NCBI GenBank assembly: GCA_002787175.1
Contig: PCWC01000017.1
Location: 1 to 11,434, forward strand
Length of the DNA: 11,434 nucleotides
Direction of reading: 5' to 3'
Source of the DNA: Parcubacteria group bacterium CG11_big_fil_rev_8_21_14_0_20_39_22
GTDB taxonomy: Bacteria; Patescibacteriota; Minisyncoccia; Phycocordibacterales; GCA-002787175
The stretch's first letter is position 1. The number at the start of each line of letters is the position of its first letter. The notes below the pieces were generated by a model. The model was given only the letters and a program-made list of their open reading frames with translations, was not told the origin of the DNA and did not search any database. Shown one piece after another: positions 6,432 to 11,434 of this stretch. Both the position numbers and the translations under genes were made by a program.

Positions 6432-7415
6432 TTATTTTTTGTTCGCTTCTGGTTTCCTATCCTTCTCATCAAAACCCCCAGCAACAGTCATCTCGCCTTT
6501 TAGTCGCGGATGCGAATCGTAATCTTCGAGAGTAACCATCTCCGGTCTAAAAGTATCCAAGCTTTTGACCTCATCGGAAATTACCAATCTTGGAAAAGGT
6601 TTCGGATCCCTATTTATTTGTTCTTTGACCTGTTCAATATGGTTTTCGTATATATGAGCATCCCCGAAAGTATGTACAAACTCCCCTGGCTCATATCCGC
6701 AAATCTTTGCCATTATCATAGTCAGAGCGCTATAGCTCGCTATATTAAATGGAACACCAAGAAACATATCAGCACTACGCTGATAAAGCTGGCATGATAA
6801 TTTATTTCCCGCCACGTTAAAATGAAAAAGGATGTGGCAAAGCGGAAACGAAAGTGCCTCCCCGGGCTTTGCCATCGCATAGAGATATGTGGGGTTCCAA
6901 GCCGACAATATTGCGTGCTTTCGCTCCGGATAATTTTTAAGAGTATCTACAACCCAAGCGAGTTGATCTATCTTGCGACCATCGTCAGATGCTGTCCACG
7001 CTCTCCACTGCTCTCCATAGATATGAGGAAGTTCGCCATGTACTTTGGCAAACTCGTCGTCACTTTTTATTTTCTCTACAAACTCTTCGAGAGTAAGTTC
7101 AGGAAATATTTCATCCTCGCCCTTTTCGGCTTTCTTCTTATAAATCTTATACGGATAATCATTCCAAATCGGAACCTTATGATCCACCAGATATTTTACA
7201 TTAGTCTGTCCGGACATAAACCAATAAAGCTCATGTAAGATACTATTCCAAGGGACTTTTTTGGTAGTTAAAAGAGGAAAACCCTTTGATAAATCAAAAC
7301 GCATTTGCCTGCCGAATACACTGTATAGACCATTACCCGTATTATGGTCTTTTTTCAAAATACCATTGTCTAAAATGTCCTGCAAGAGATCTAAATATTG
7401 TTTTTCTGGATGCAT
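6432..7415 (-). CDS. thyA: Thymidylate synthase
   Basis: It methylates dUMP to dTMP using 5,10-methylene-THF, releasing dihydrofolate that FolA must reduce. The 327-residue product is a standard ThyA with an insert at about residues 90-125 like that of longer homologues. The N-terminal LLTTKKVPWNSILHEL motif binds phosphate and folate. The catalytic cysteine is C193, and QRSADMFLGVPFNIASYS (212-229) binds dUMP. HIYENHIEQ lies further on. The residue before the catalytic cysteine is leucine (PLCH) where most ThyA proteins have proline (PCH). The tail after MTVAGG is a short charged extension. No Shine-Dalgarno is obvious before the ATG at 7415. This classical route needs DHFR, which is encoded in the same window. 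Confidence 0.96.
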   Translation of the reverse strand: MHPEKQYLDLLQDILDNGILKKDHNTGNGLYSVFGRQMRFDLSKGFPLLTTKKVPWNSILHELYWFMSGQTNVKYLVDHKVPIWNDYPYKIYKKKAEKGEDEIFPELTLEEFVEKIKSDDEFAKVHGELPHIYGEQWRAWTASDDGRKIDQLAWVVDTLKNYPERKHAILSAWNPTYLYAMAKPGEALSFPLCHILFHFNVAGNKLSCQLYQRSADMFLGVPFNIASYSALTMIMAKICGYEPGEFVHTFGDAHIYENHIEQVKEQINRDPKPFPRLVISDEVKSLDTFRPEMVTLEDYDSHPRLKGEMTVAGGFDEKDRKPEANKK

Positions 7416-7426
7416 TGTAACTTCGT

Positions 7427-7539
7427 TAAATTTTCAATTTACGAATTTTCAATTTTCAATAAATTTTAAAGTTTGAATATTTGAAAATTGAGGCATTAAA
7501 TTATTGATTGAAAATTGCAAAATTGATAATTGATAATTC
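7427..7539. repeat. AT-rich intergenic repeat, copy 1
   Basis: This fills most of the 130-base thyA-dcd gap. It starts with TAAATTTTCAATTT and ends with GAAAATTGCAAAATTG plus AATTGATAATTC. The same start and end occur at 8247-8362 on the other side of dcd, in the same orientation and at nearly the same length (113 against 116). The middles have diverged. AATTTTCAA units recur within it in both orientations, so low-complexity similarity contributes. Confidence 0.5.
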
Positions 7540-7545
7540 CAAGAA

Positions 7546-8115
7546 CTATTTCTTCTTCCTCTTAGGAGAAGGAATAGTTCTTGGGGGTATATATCCAACC
7601 AAATTATTCTCACTATACCTTCCTGTATCTTTATAATTTTGTTCTGACCCGCTCGAAAGTGGAGAGAAAGTAAGCTGTGCAATAGCCATACCGGGACGTA
7701 AGATTATCGGAACATTATTCAAGTTACAAAGCTCGAGTGCAATATTTAAAAAGTGTCCTGGGTTTACAAGAGCGGCACTATTGTGAACCAAAAGCCCGAT
7801 ACGAGCAAGCGATGATTTACCGTTTACCTCTATCAGATAATGATCCGAACCGAAAAACTCTTTTGAGTATCCCAAAAGACTGACTCCAGGATGGAGAACA
7901 AACCCTTCTCCATCTTTTATATGAACAGTGCGAGTCGTCGGAAATATTTTGTTGGCAGGGTCGATAAAAGTCGTCGTATGAGCATCGTTAACGATAAACT
8001 TATTGCCCAAAGCTATGTCATAACTTGCCGGCTGAAGCCTCTCCTCCTTGAATGGCTTTAGAGTTATGTCCTTTTTCTTTATGGCTCTTCTAATATCTTG
8101 ATCTGATAAAAACAT
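7546..8115 (-). CDS. dcd: dCTP deaminase (Dcd/dUTPase fold)
   Basis: It deaminates dCTP to dUTP, or directly to dUMP in bifunctional members, feeding ThyA. The 189-residue product is the usual size and opens with the family's typical LSDQDI start. Catalytic residues seen are S101 and R105 in GKSSLAR (99-105) and E128 in NIALEL (124-129), matching E. coli Ser111, Arg115 and Glu138. The central NSAALVNPG differs from the common TAG-IDPG loop. The Lys/Arg-rich C-terminus (PSPKRKKK) is a short extension. Whether it also hydrolyses the triphosphate cannot be read from the sequence. The start has no Shine-Dalgarno and lies five bases from a hairpin. Confidence 0.92.
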   Translation of the reverse strand: MFLSDQDIRRAIKKKDITLKPFKEERLQPASYDIALGNKFIVNDAHTTTFIDPANKIFPTTRTVHIKDGEGFVLHPGVSLLGYSKEFFGSDHYLIEVNGKSSLARIGLLVHNSAALVNPGHFLNIALELCNLNNVPIILRPGMAIAQLTFSPLSSGSEQNYKDTGRYSENNLVGYIPPRTIPSPKRKKK

Positions 8116-8119
8116 AGTT

Positions 8120-8155
8120 GATTTTCTTAATGAGCGTAGCGAGTTTTAGAAAATC
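8120..8155 (-). promoter_or_regulatory. Hairpin just upstream of the dcd start
   Basis: GATTTTCT (8120-8127) pairs with AGAAAATC (8148-8155) around a 20-base loop containing GAGCGTAGCGAG. On the minus strand the stem ends four bases before the dcd ATG and occupies the place of a ribosome-binding site. It would fall inside the leader from the promoter at 8191-8199. The loop core resembles the CGCTAC-containing loop of the 523-561 hairpin. Confidence 0.45.
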
Positions 8156-8156
8156 G

Positions 8157-8237
8157 CCACCCACTCCAATTTTGTTAATAAATAATCTCAATCATACCAC
8201 AACACAGGTTCTCTGAAACAAAATTGGTGCTGGGTGG
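8157..8237. repeat. Inverted repeat bracketing the dcd promoter
   Basis: CCACCCA plus CCAATTTTGTT (8157-8163, 8166-8176) is the inverse of AACAAAATTGG plus TGGGTGG (8217-8227, 8231-8237), with 2 and 3 unmatched bases between the blocks. Forty bases lie inside, including the predicted -10 at 8191-8196. It could be a tiny mobile element, a looped operator or an invertible promoter. Confidence 0.6.
8191..8199 (-). promoter_or_regulatory. Putative dcd promoter (extended -10)
   Basis: The minus strand reads TGTGG directly before TATGAT, an extended -10 nearly identical to TGTGGTATAAT at 9852-9862 on the plus strand. The -35 is weak. The transcript would begin near 8184, giving a leader of about 69 bases to the dcd ATG that contains the hairpin at 8120-8155. 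Confidence 0.45.
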
Positions 8238-8246
8238 TTAACTTAC

Positions 8247-8362
8247 TAAATTTTCAATTTTCATTGGAAATTCGATTATGAATTTAAAAATAACTGATTG
8301 TTTACCCAACCAAAACTTATCTGCGAAGTCGAGAAAATTGCAAAATTGGCAATTGATAATTC
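8247..8362. repeat. AT-rich intergenic repeat, copy 2
   Basis: Its ends match those of 7427-7539 (TAAATTTTCAATTT on the left, GAAAATTGCAAAATTG and AATTGATAATTC on the right), same orientation. The interior is different and includes a less AT-rich stretch around 8300-8335. It lies between dcd and the CYTH gene, so the two copies flank dcd. Confidence 0.45.
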
Positions 8363-8394
8363 AAGGTTTTTGTTATAGAATAACAAAAACCTTG
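8362..8394 (-). terminator. Perfect hairpin overlapping the CYTH stop codon
   Basis: CAAGGTTTTTGTTAT (8362-8376) and ATAACAAAAACCTTG (8380-8394) form a 15-bp stem with a 3-base loop. The 3'-most codons of the CYTH gene, including its stop at 8373-8375, lie inside it. There is no strong T tract after the stem on the minus strand, so termination or 3'-end protection is a guess. Confidence 0.5.
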
Positions 8395-9044
8395 TCTGTC
8401 CCATAATATTCCTCCCAATTCTTATTATAAAAATCAAACATCCTCTCCAATCTATCTTGCGGCAATTCCTCTACGCCAAACTCCCCCATAATAGAAAGGA
8501 GTCCACCCCGAAGCTCATCAACTTTTGACTCATCGTCTGTAACCTTTTCAAACTCAGCCAAATACCCGTAACCGGCGTTTTTGTCTATCGTTACATTTAA
8601 ATCATCTCCTGCATATTCTTCTCTTTGTCTTGACCACTTTGCCTGGTACGTAAGGCCTACTTTGACAAGCATCGAATCAAGTTCGTCCAAAGTCATATTC
8701 ATCTCCTCTTCAAATTCAATACGCTTCACACCGTTTTCACTTGAATCATCTCCGATTGAAGCTTTCACCACAAGCAAAACCTTGCCGTCAGCATCGCGAG
8801 TCCTCACAGAAATCCCCTTACCTTCAAGCACAACTTTCTCAAATACTTCCCTACGATTTTCCGGCAATTCAGGCAATATGGCGTCGGCAAAATCTTTTCT
8901 ATCTTCCGGTGCGTTAAAATAATGATTCAATTGCGAATGTTCGCTTTTTAGTGACAACCCTTTTGATAGTAGTTTTTCCCGCAAAGCATCAGCATTTTCT
9001 TTTTTACCGAGCAATGATTTTATTTCTATTTCGTATGAATGCAT
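8373..9044 (-). CDS. CYTH-domain (class IV adenylate cyclase-like) phosphohydrolase
   Basis: CYTH proteins form an eight-stranded tunnel that binds triphosphates with metal ions; members include inorganic triphosphatases, thiamine triphosphatases and class IV (CyaB) adenylate cyclases. The 223-residue product has the diagnostic N-terminal ExExK (E5, E7, K9), then VRTRDADGKVLLVVKAS with the two arginines and the lysine of strands 3 and 4, RIEFEEEM, a KWSRQREEY strand, and DKNAGYGYLAEFEKV near the end of the fold. The last 40 residues form a helical extension. The ATG at 9044 sits directly before the signature, as is usual. Most archaeal and bacterial homologues of this type are annotated as CyaB-like, but activity cannot be chosen from the sequence. 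Its 3' end is embedded in a hairpin. Confidence 0.85.
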   Translation of the reverse strand: MHSYEIEIKSLLGKKENADALREKLLSKGLSLKSEHSQLNHYFNAPEDRKDFADAILPELPENRREVFEKVVLEGKGISVRTRDADGKVLLVVKASIGDDSSENGVKRIEFEEEMNMTLDELDSMLVKVGLTYQAKWSRQREEYAGDDLNVTIDKNAGYGYLAEFEKVTDDESKVDELRGGLLSIMGEFGVEELPQDRLERMFDFYNKNWEEYYGTDKVFVIL

Positions 9045-9051
9045 AATGAAA

Positions 9052-9088
9052 ACAGATTAACACGGATAAGAGACGGATGGACACAGAT
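9052..9088. repeat. Degenerate 10-11 bp phased repeat
   Basis: Four units with the core ACRGAT follow one another, the GAT cores starting at 9055, 9065, 9076 and 9086, so the period is about 10.3 bases, near one helical turn. The repeat lies just upstream of the CYTH start (9044) and downstream of a possible -10 (TATACT on the minus strand, 9095-9100). Confidence 0.5.
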
Positions 9089-9154
9089 GAGTACAGTATA
9101 AACCCTATTTTGATATTAAAAAAGACTGGACAATTCGGAAGATTAAAGGCGTGA

Positions 9155-9187
9155 AAAGCCCTGTTTCGCTTCGCGAAACAGGGCTTT
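9155..9187. repeat. Perfect 15-bp hairpin between divergent genes
   Basis: AAAGCCCTGTTTCGC (9155-9169) and GCGAAACAGGGCTTT (9173-9187) form a perfect stem with loop TTC. It is terminator-like, with a short A run on one side and T run on the other, but lies between the divergent starts of the CYTH gene and folA rather than at a gene end. The rest of this 243-base gap shows the phased repeat and the possible promoters only. Confidence 0.65.
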
Positions 9188-9252
9188 GATAAAATAAATA
9201 GCCACCAACTATCCTTTTTATAGCTCGCTACAAAACCTTAGTTTCGTCAATG

Positions 9253-9281
9253 TTTAAGAATTCAGCCTTTCAAGATATGCT
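9253..9281 (+). promoter_or_regulatory. Weak candidate folA promoter
   Basis: TTTAAG (9253-9258) and TATGCT (9276-9281) are 17 bases apart. A start seven bases after the -10 would fall on the folA ATG at 9288. No Shine-Dalgarno precedes that ATG, which fits a leaderless message but is weak evidence. Confidence 0.25.
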
Positions 9282-9287
9282 TATATT

Positions 9288-9779
9288 ATGAATTCACGAA
9301 TCAGCACAATAGCAGCAATCGGTGTTAAAACTCGAGCGCTTGGAAAAGACAACAACCTTTTATGGAAAATCCCCGGCGATATGAAGCGATTAAAAATGCT
9401 CACTTCCGGTCATTCCCTAATAATGGGAAGAAAAACGTTTGAATCCATAGGTCGTCCCCTTCCCAATCGGACTAACATTGTAATAACTCGAAATCCCGAA
9501 TTCCAAGCAGACGAAATAATTAAAGCAAACTCGATAGAAGAAGCAATCGATAAAGCCAGACAAGCACCAGGTTCAGAAGAAATATTCATATTCGGCGGAG
9601 CAGAAATCTACAAACAAGCTATGCCTGTAACCGACCGCCTCTATCTCACACTAATCCATGACGACAAAGAAGGAGATGTTTTCTTTCCTGAATACCCGGA
9701 ATTTACAAAAATCATTGAAAGGGAATCCCATATGGAAGAAAATCCCCCTTTTGAATACCTAACTCTTGAAAGAGATTAA
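9288..9779 (+). CDS. folA: Dihydrofolate reductase
   Basis: It reduces dihydrofolate to tetrahydrofolate with NADPH, recycling the folate oxidised by ThyA. The 163-residue product is normal length. The LLWKIPGDMKR segment gives the catalytic acid D31, equivalent to Asp27 in E. coli. MGRKTFESIGRPLPNR (46-61) and IVITR hold the NADPH-binding arginine and threonine motifs. FIFGGAEIY (99-107) is the conserved cis-Gly-Gly turn. The C-terminus ends in FEYLTLERD, the last strand. It is the only plus-strand gene here, transcribed away from the thyA/dcd cluster it serves. The start at 9288 is the only sensible ATG and lacks a Shine-Dalgarno. Confidence 0.96.
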   Translation: MNSRISTIAAIGVKTRALGKDNNLLWKIPGDMKRLKMLTSGHSLIMGRKTFESIGRPLPNRTNIVITRNPEFQADEIIKANSIEEAIDKARQAPGSEEIFIFGGAEIYKQAMPVTDRLYLTLIHDDKEGDVFFPEYPEFTKIIERESHMEENPPFEYLTLERD

Positions 9780-9811
9780 TCGACAGTTTCTGAACACCCC
9801 CACCAAAAACC

Positions 9812-9834
9812 AAAAAACAGGTGTTGGACACCTG
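9812..9834 (-). terminator. Intrinsic terminator of the CofE-like gene
   Basis: CAGGTGT and ACACCTG (9818-9824, 9828-9834) form a perfect 7-bp stem with a 3-base loop. On the minus strand it is followed by six T (9812-9817). It lies about 95 bases past the stop of the CofE-like gene and 40 bases past the folA stop on the other strand. Confidence 0.7.
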
Positions 9835-9851
9835 CACATAACCTTAAAAAT

Positions 9852-9862
9852 TGTGGTATAAT
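9852..9862 (+). promoter_or_regulatory. Strong-looking extended -10 promoter without an obvious gene
   Basis: TGTGGTATAAT is a consensus extended -10 on the plus strand; TGCACA (9833-9838) could be a -35 at 18 bases. The transcript would start near 9869, pass a pyrimidine-rich stretch and an ATTAGA-rich repeat (9898-9927), then run antisense into the CofE-like gene. No credible plus-strand gene follows. Confidence 0.45.
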
Positions 9863-9927
9863 TTTCCGTCTTCTTTTTTCTTCTCTTTTTGTTAGGTGAA
9901 TTAGATTAATTAGAAATTAGATGAATT

Positions 9928-10683
9928 CTACCTCTTCCCCTCGCCCCCCTTCTTCCACTTCACCTTTTGCCAAAAAGGGGCGAAGATATCCTCTCTGAAA
10001 TCCACCTCGAAAGAGCTAAAAGGTTTTCGTTTTCTGTTTTCAGAAAATTCTAAATGCGGACCATTTCTGATAACAGCGATAGGAGTCTGCTCACTTCCTT
10101 CACCCATTTCCACAACCGCTGCTGCTGCGAGAGCGTCCCCCACATTCATCTGTTCCGCAATAAGTTTTCTGCCGAAAATGTCTGGCTTGCCACGATAGTC
10201 AAAAAGAGGATGGAAGCCAGCATACGACAAGGCAAAACCAATAGCACCTCGTCGAAACGGCACAGAAAAAGAATCGGTAATTATAATACCCAATTTCTTT
10301 ATCCCATATTCTTGTTTGAGCCATTTGAGCAATTTATTCGCGGTCTTTTTCGGGTATTTCGGCCAAAGGACATAATAACCATTACCATTGCTCTCATCTA
10401 TTCCTCCAGATCGGATAATAGCATTATTTTTTATTGTAAAAATCGCTGGAAATCTTCCTTTAGTCTCAAAATAATATTCCGCCTCCTTCTTAACAAGTTC
10501 TTTCTTACTATCAGTACCGCTTACTAAAATCGTTCCTCCCTCCCAAATAGAAACAACCTTTGAGCTTATAGCCACTATATCGCCCTCTCGAAGCTTTAGC
10601 TTAGATTTCTTTATTTTCTTCAACAGGTCATCCTTGGGAGGACGCATTATATCTATAGCGACAGTTTTTACTTGCATGGACAT
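9928..10683 (-). CDS. CofE-like (F420-0:gamma-glutamyl ligase family) protein
   Basis: CofE adds glutamate to coenzyme F420-0 with GTP. The 251-residue product matches the family core: GDIVAISSKVVSIWEG (34-49), GIDESN (94-99), ITDSFSVPFRRGAIG (135-149), FDYRGKPDIFGR (161-172) and the MNVGDALAAAAVVEMGEGSE stretch (179-198), ending with a PIAVIR strand. These carry the family's metal- and nucleotide-binding acidic and arginine residues. A basic tail follows. No other F420 gene is visible, and ultra-small bacteria carrying such proteins generally lack the pathway, so the acceptor may be something else. The ATG at 10683 is preferred; GTG at 10686 and ATG at 10677 are alternatives. GGTGG in the 18-base gap after the reverse-transcriptase remnant may act as ribosome-binding site. 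Confidence 0.85.
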   Translation of the reverse strand: MSMQVKTVAIDIMRPPKDDLLKKIKKSKLKLREGDIVAISSKVVSIWEGGTILVSGTDSKKELVKKEAEYYFETKGRFPAIFTIKNNAIIRSGGIDESNGNGYYVLWPKYPKKTANKLLKWLKQEYGIKKLGIIITDSFSVPFRRGAIGFALSYAGFHPLFDYRGKPDIFGRKLIAEQMNVGDALAAAAVVEMGEGSEQTPIAVIRNGPHLEFSENRKRKPFSSFEVDFREDIFAPFWQKVKWKKGGEGKR

Positions 10684-10701
10684 CACATTACCACCAAATT
10701 A

Positions 10702-11260
10702 TTACAATGTGTAGGCACCAATCAAATTCCGTAAAAAGCACTTCAATTTCCTTCCTTTCCCATGCCTCAACAGACCCAAATATGACCAGATGTTATCTTC
10801 ACTAATCCTTTTTAACATTCTCTTTTTTGTTCGTGTTCTTAAGACCCTATAATTTGGATATTGCACATATCCTAAGAAATCAACTCCTTGATGATATTTT
10901 CTAAAAAGTACCTTCCAAGCATGAAGCGAGAGATTTAGGTTGTGATCTAAAAAAGAAGCAATAGCAGACAATGACGATTCAAGATAATTTTTATCGCAAG
11001 ACAATAATACAAAATCGTCAGCGTAGCGAACATAATTCTTTACTTTTAATTCCCTTTTAACAAACTGATCAAGCGGATTCAAATAAATATTTGAAAATAA
11101 TTGACTCGTGAGGTTGCCGAGAGGAATACCTTTGCCACGTTTGGTTTCAAAGCTCGTTATAATTTCCCAAAGTAAATCAAGGACTCTCTTGTCATGGACG
11201 CTTTTCCTGCACAATTCAAATAGAACAACATGCTCAACCGAATCAAAAAATTTGGCATAA
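10702..11260 (-). pseudogene. Reverse transcriptase remnant, 5'-truncated
   Basis: The open frame encodes the end of the fingers, the palm and the start of the thumb of a reverse transcriptase. It has KFFDSVEH (end of motif A region), GIPLGNLTSQLFSNIYLNPLDQFVK with an LGNLTSQ motif (11101-11121), YADD (11014-11025), and HQGVDFLGY and SYLGLLRHGKG further on. SQ in place of the common SP after the QG-type motif is, to my knowledge, characteristic of diversity-generating retroelement RTs and close relatives. Everything before YAKFFDS is gone: the codon where the first catalytic Asp belongs reads CCT, and an insertion-sequence end begins there. No start codon with a ribosome-binding site exists. 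No template/variable repeat pair was found. The protein should be inactive. Confidence 0.75.
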
Positions 11261-11434
11261 GGTACACAAACGTAGGGATATTTTCATAAAATATGCTTTA
11301 GTTTTTCTTCCGTGGGAGCGACAGAAGAAGCAAGCATAATGGAGTTAATAACCTTCTCTTTTTGAGTCTTGGACAAACCTCTATGTATAGAGGTAACCCT
11401 ATTTATATGAGAAAAGTGACCTTCCAAGGAGTTG
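11261..11434 (-). mobile_element. Insertion sequence end, running off the window
   Basis: The boundary at 11261 is inferred: reverse-transcriptase coding stops there and the sequence GGTACACAAACGTAGGG begins, which looks like a terminal inverted repeat and lies 23 bases outside a transposase stop codon. The opposite end and any target duplication are beyond the window. A 7-bp palindrome (11278-11284/11288-11294) overlaps the stop codon. Confidence 0.5.
11284..11434 (-). CDS. Transposase, C-terminal 49 residues (partial)
   Basis: The open frame from the right edge to a TGA at 11284 reads NSLEGHFSHINRVTSIHRGLSK and continues to EEKLKHIL. The NSLEG...HRGLS pattern resembles the end of the catalytic domain of DDE transposases of the IS256/MULE-like type, where the glutamate of LEG is the third catalytic residue. 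The N-terminal domains lie outside the window. It shares its reading frame with the reverse-transcriptase remnant across the stop, which is coincidental. The family assignment is from memory and moderate. Confidence 0.5.
   Translation of the reverse strand, partial: NSLEGHFSHINRVTSIHRGLSKTQKEKVINSIMLASSVAPTEEKLKHIL

Noticed and set aside
9921..9998. 25-codon plus-strand ORF downstream of the 9852-9862 promoter.
   Set aside because: Its sequence is the complement of the CofE-like C-terminus, it lacks a Shine-Dalgarno, and its composition (Ser/Pro-rich) is that of a shadow frame.
11284..11286. In-frame TGA between the transposase tail and the reverse-transcriptase frame, as a possible recoded UGA (code 25) or selenocysteine site.
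   Set aside because: Other genes here end properly at TGA (glyA, the antitoxin) and conserved regions contain no in-frame TGA. The two sides are different protein families, so a shared frame is coincidental.
9288..11434. Template/variable repeat pair of a diversity-generating retroelement.
   Set aside because: Reading by eye found no repeat of about 100 bases with adenine-specific differences in the window.

Overview
The window reads like a piece of a small-genome bacterium of the Candidate Phyla Radiation (Patescibacteria, Parcubacteria-like). This is an inference from compact genes with standard stop codons, divergent but recognisable housekeeping enzymes, AT-rich intergenic repeats, an F420-ligase-like protein with no F420 context, and a fragment of the SQ-type reverse transcriptase common in that group. 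No rRNA or tRNA is present to confirm the lineage.

Layout, left to right. Nearly everything is on the minus strand, so transcription runs right to left. A NUDIX hydrolase (75-365) lacks its C-terminus. Upstream of it lies a 360-base hairpin-rich gap that includes a candidate three-way-junction RNA (604-681). Then come argS (728-2476), tmk (2637-3254), a HigA-type antitoxin (3359-3625), a HigB-type toxin pseudogene (3652-4158) split by a 192-bp MITE-like element (3830-4021), glyA (4130-5350), an anchored extracytoplasmic protein (5401-6360), thyA (6432-7415), dcd (7546-8115) and a CYTH-domain phosphohydrolase (8373-9044). The DHFR gene folA (9288-9779) is the only plus-strand gene. To its right are a CofE-like ligase (9928-10683), a reverse-transcriptase remnant (10702-11260) and the end of an insertion sequence (11261 to the edge) carrying a transposase tail.

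Function. Dcd, ThyA, GlyA, FolA and Tmk together cover thymidylate supply: dCTP is deaminated, dUMP is methylated with methylene-THF made by GlyA, dihydrofolate is recycled by FolA, and dTMP is phosphorylated by Tmk. The genes are clustered but interrupted, and are probably served by several promoters sharing a TGG-TATNAT-like extended -10.

The most unusual content is mobile and structural. A palindromic element with TA target duplications sits inside the toxin gene, leaving an antitoxin with its own promoter and operator palindrome. An insertion sequence appears to have cut the reverse transcriptase at the codon of its first catalytic aspartate. An inverted repeat brackets the probable dcd promoter. 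I found no convincing complete new system, CRISPR array or diversity-generating template repeat.
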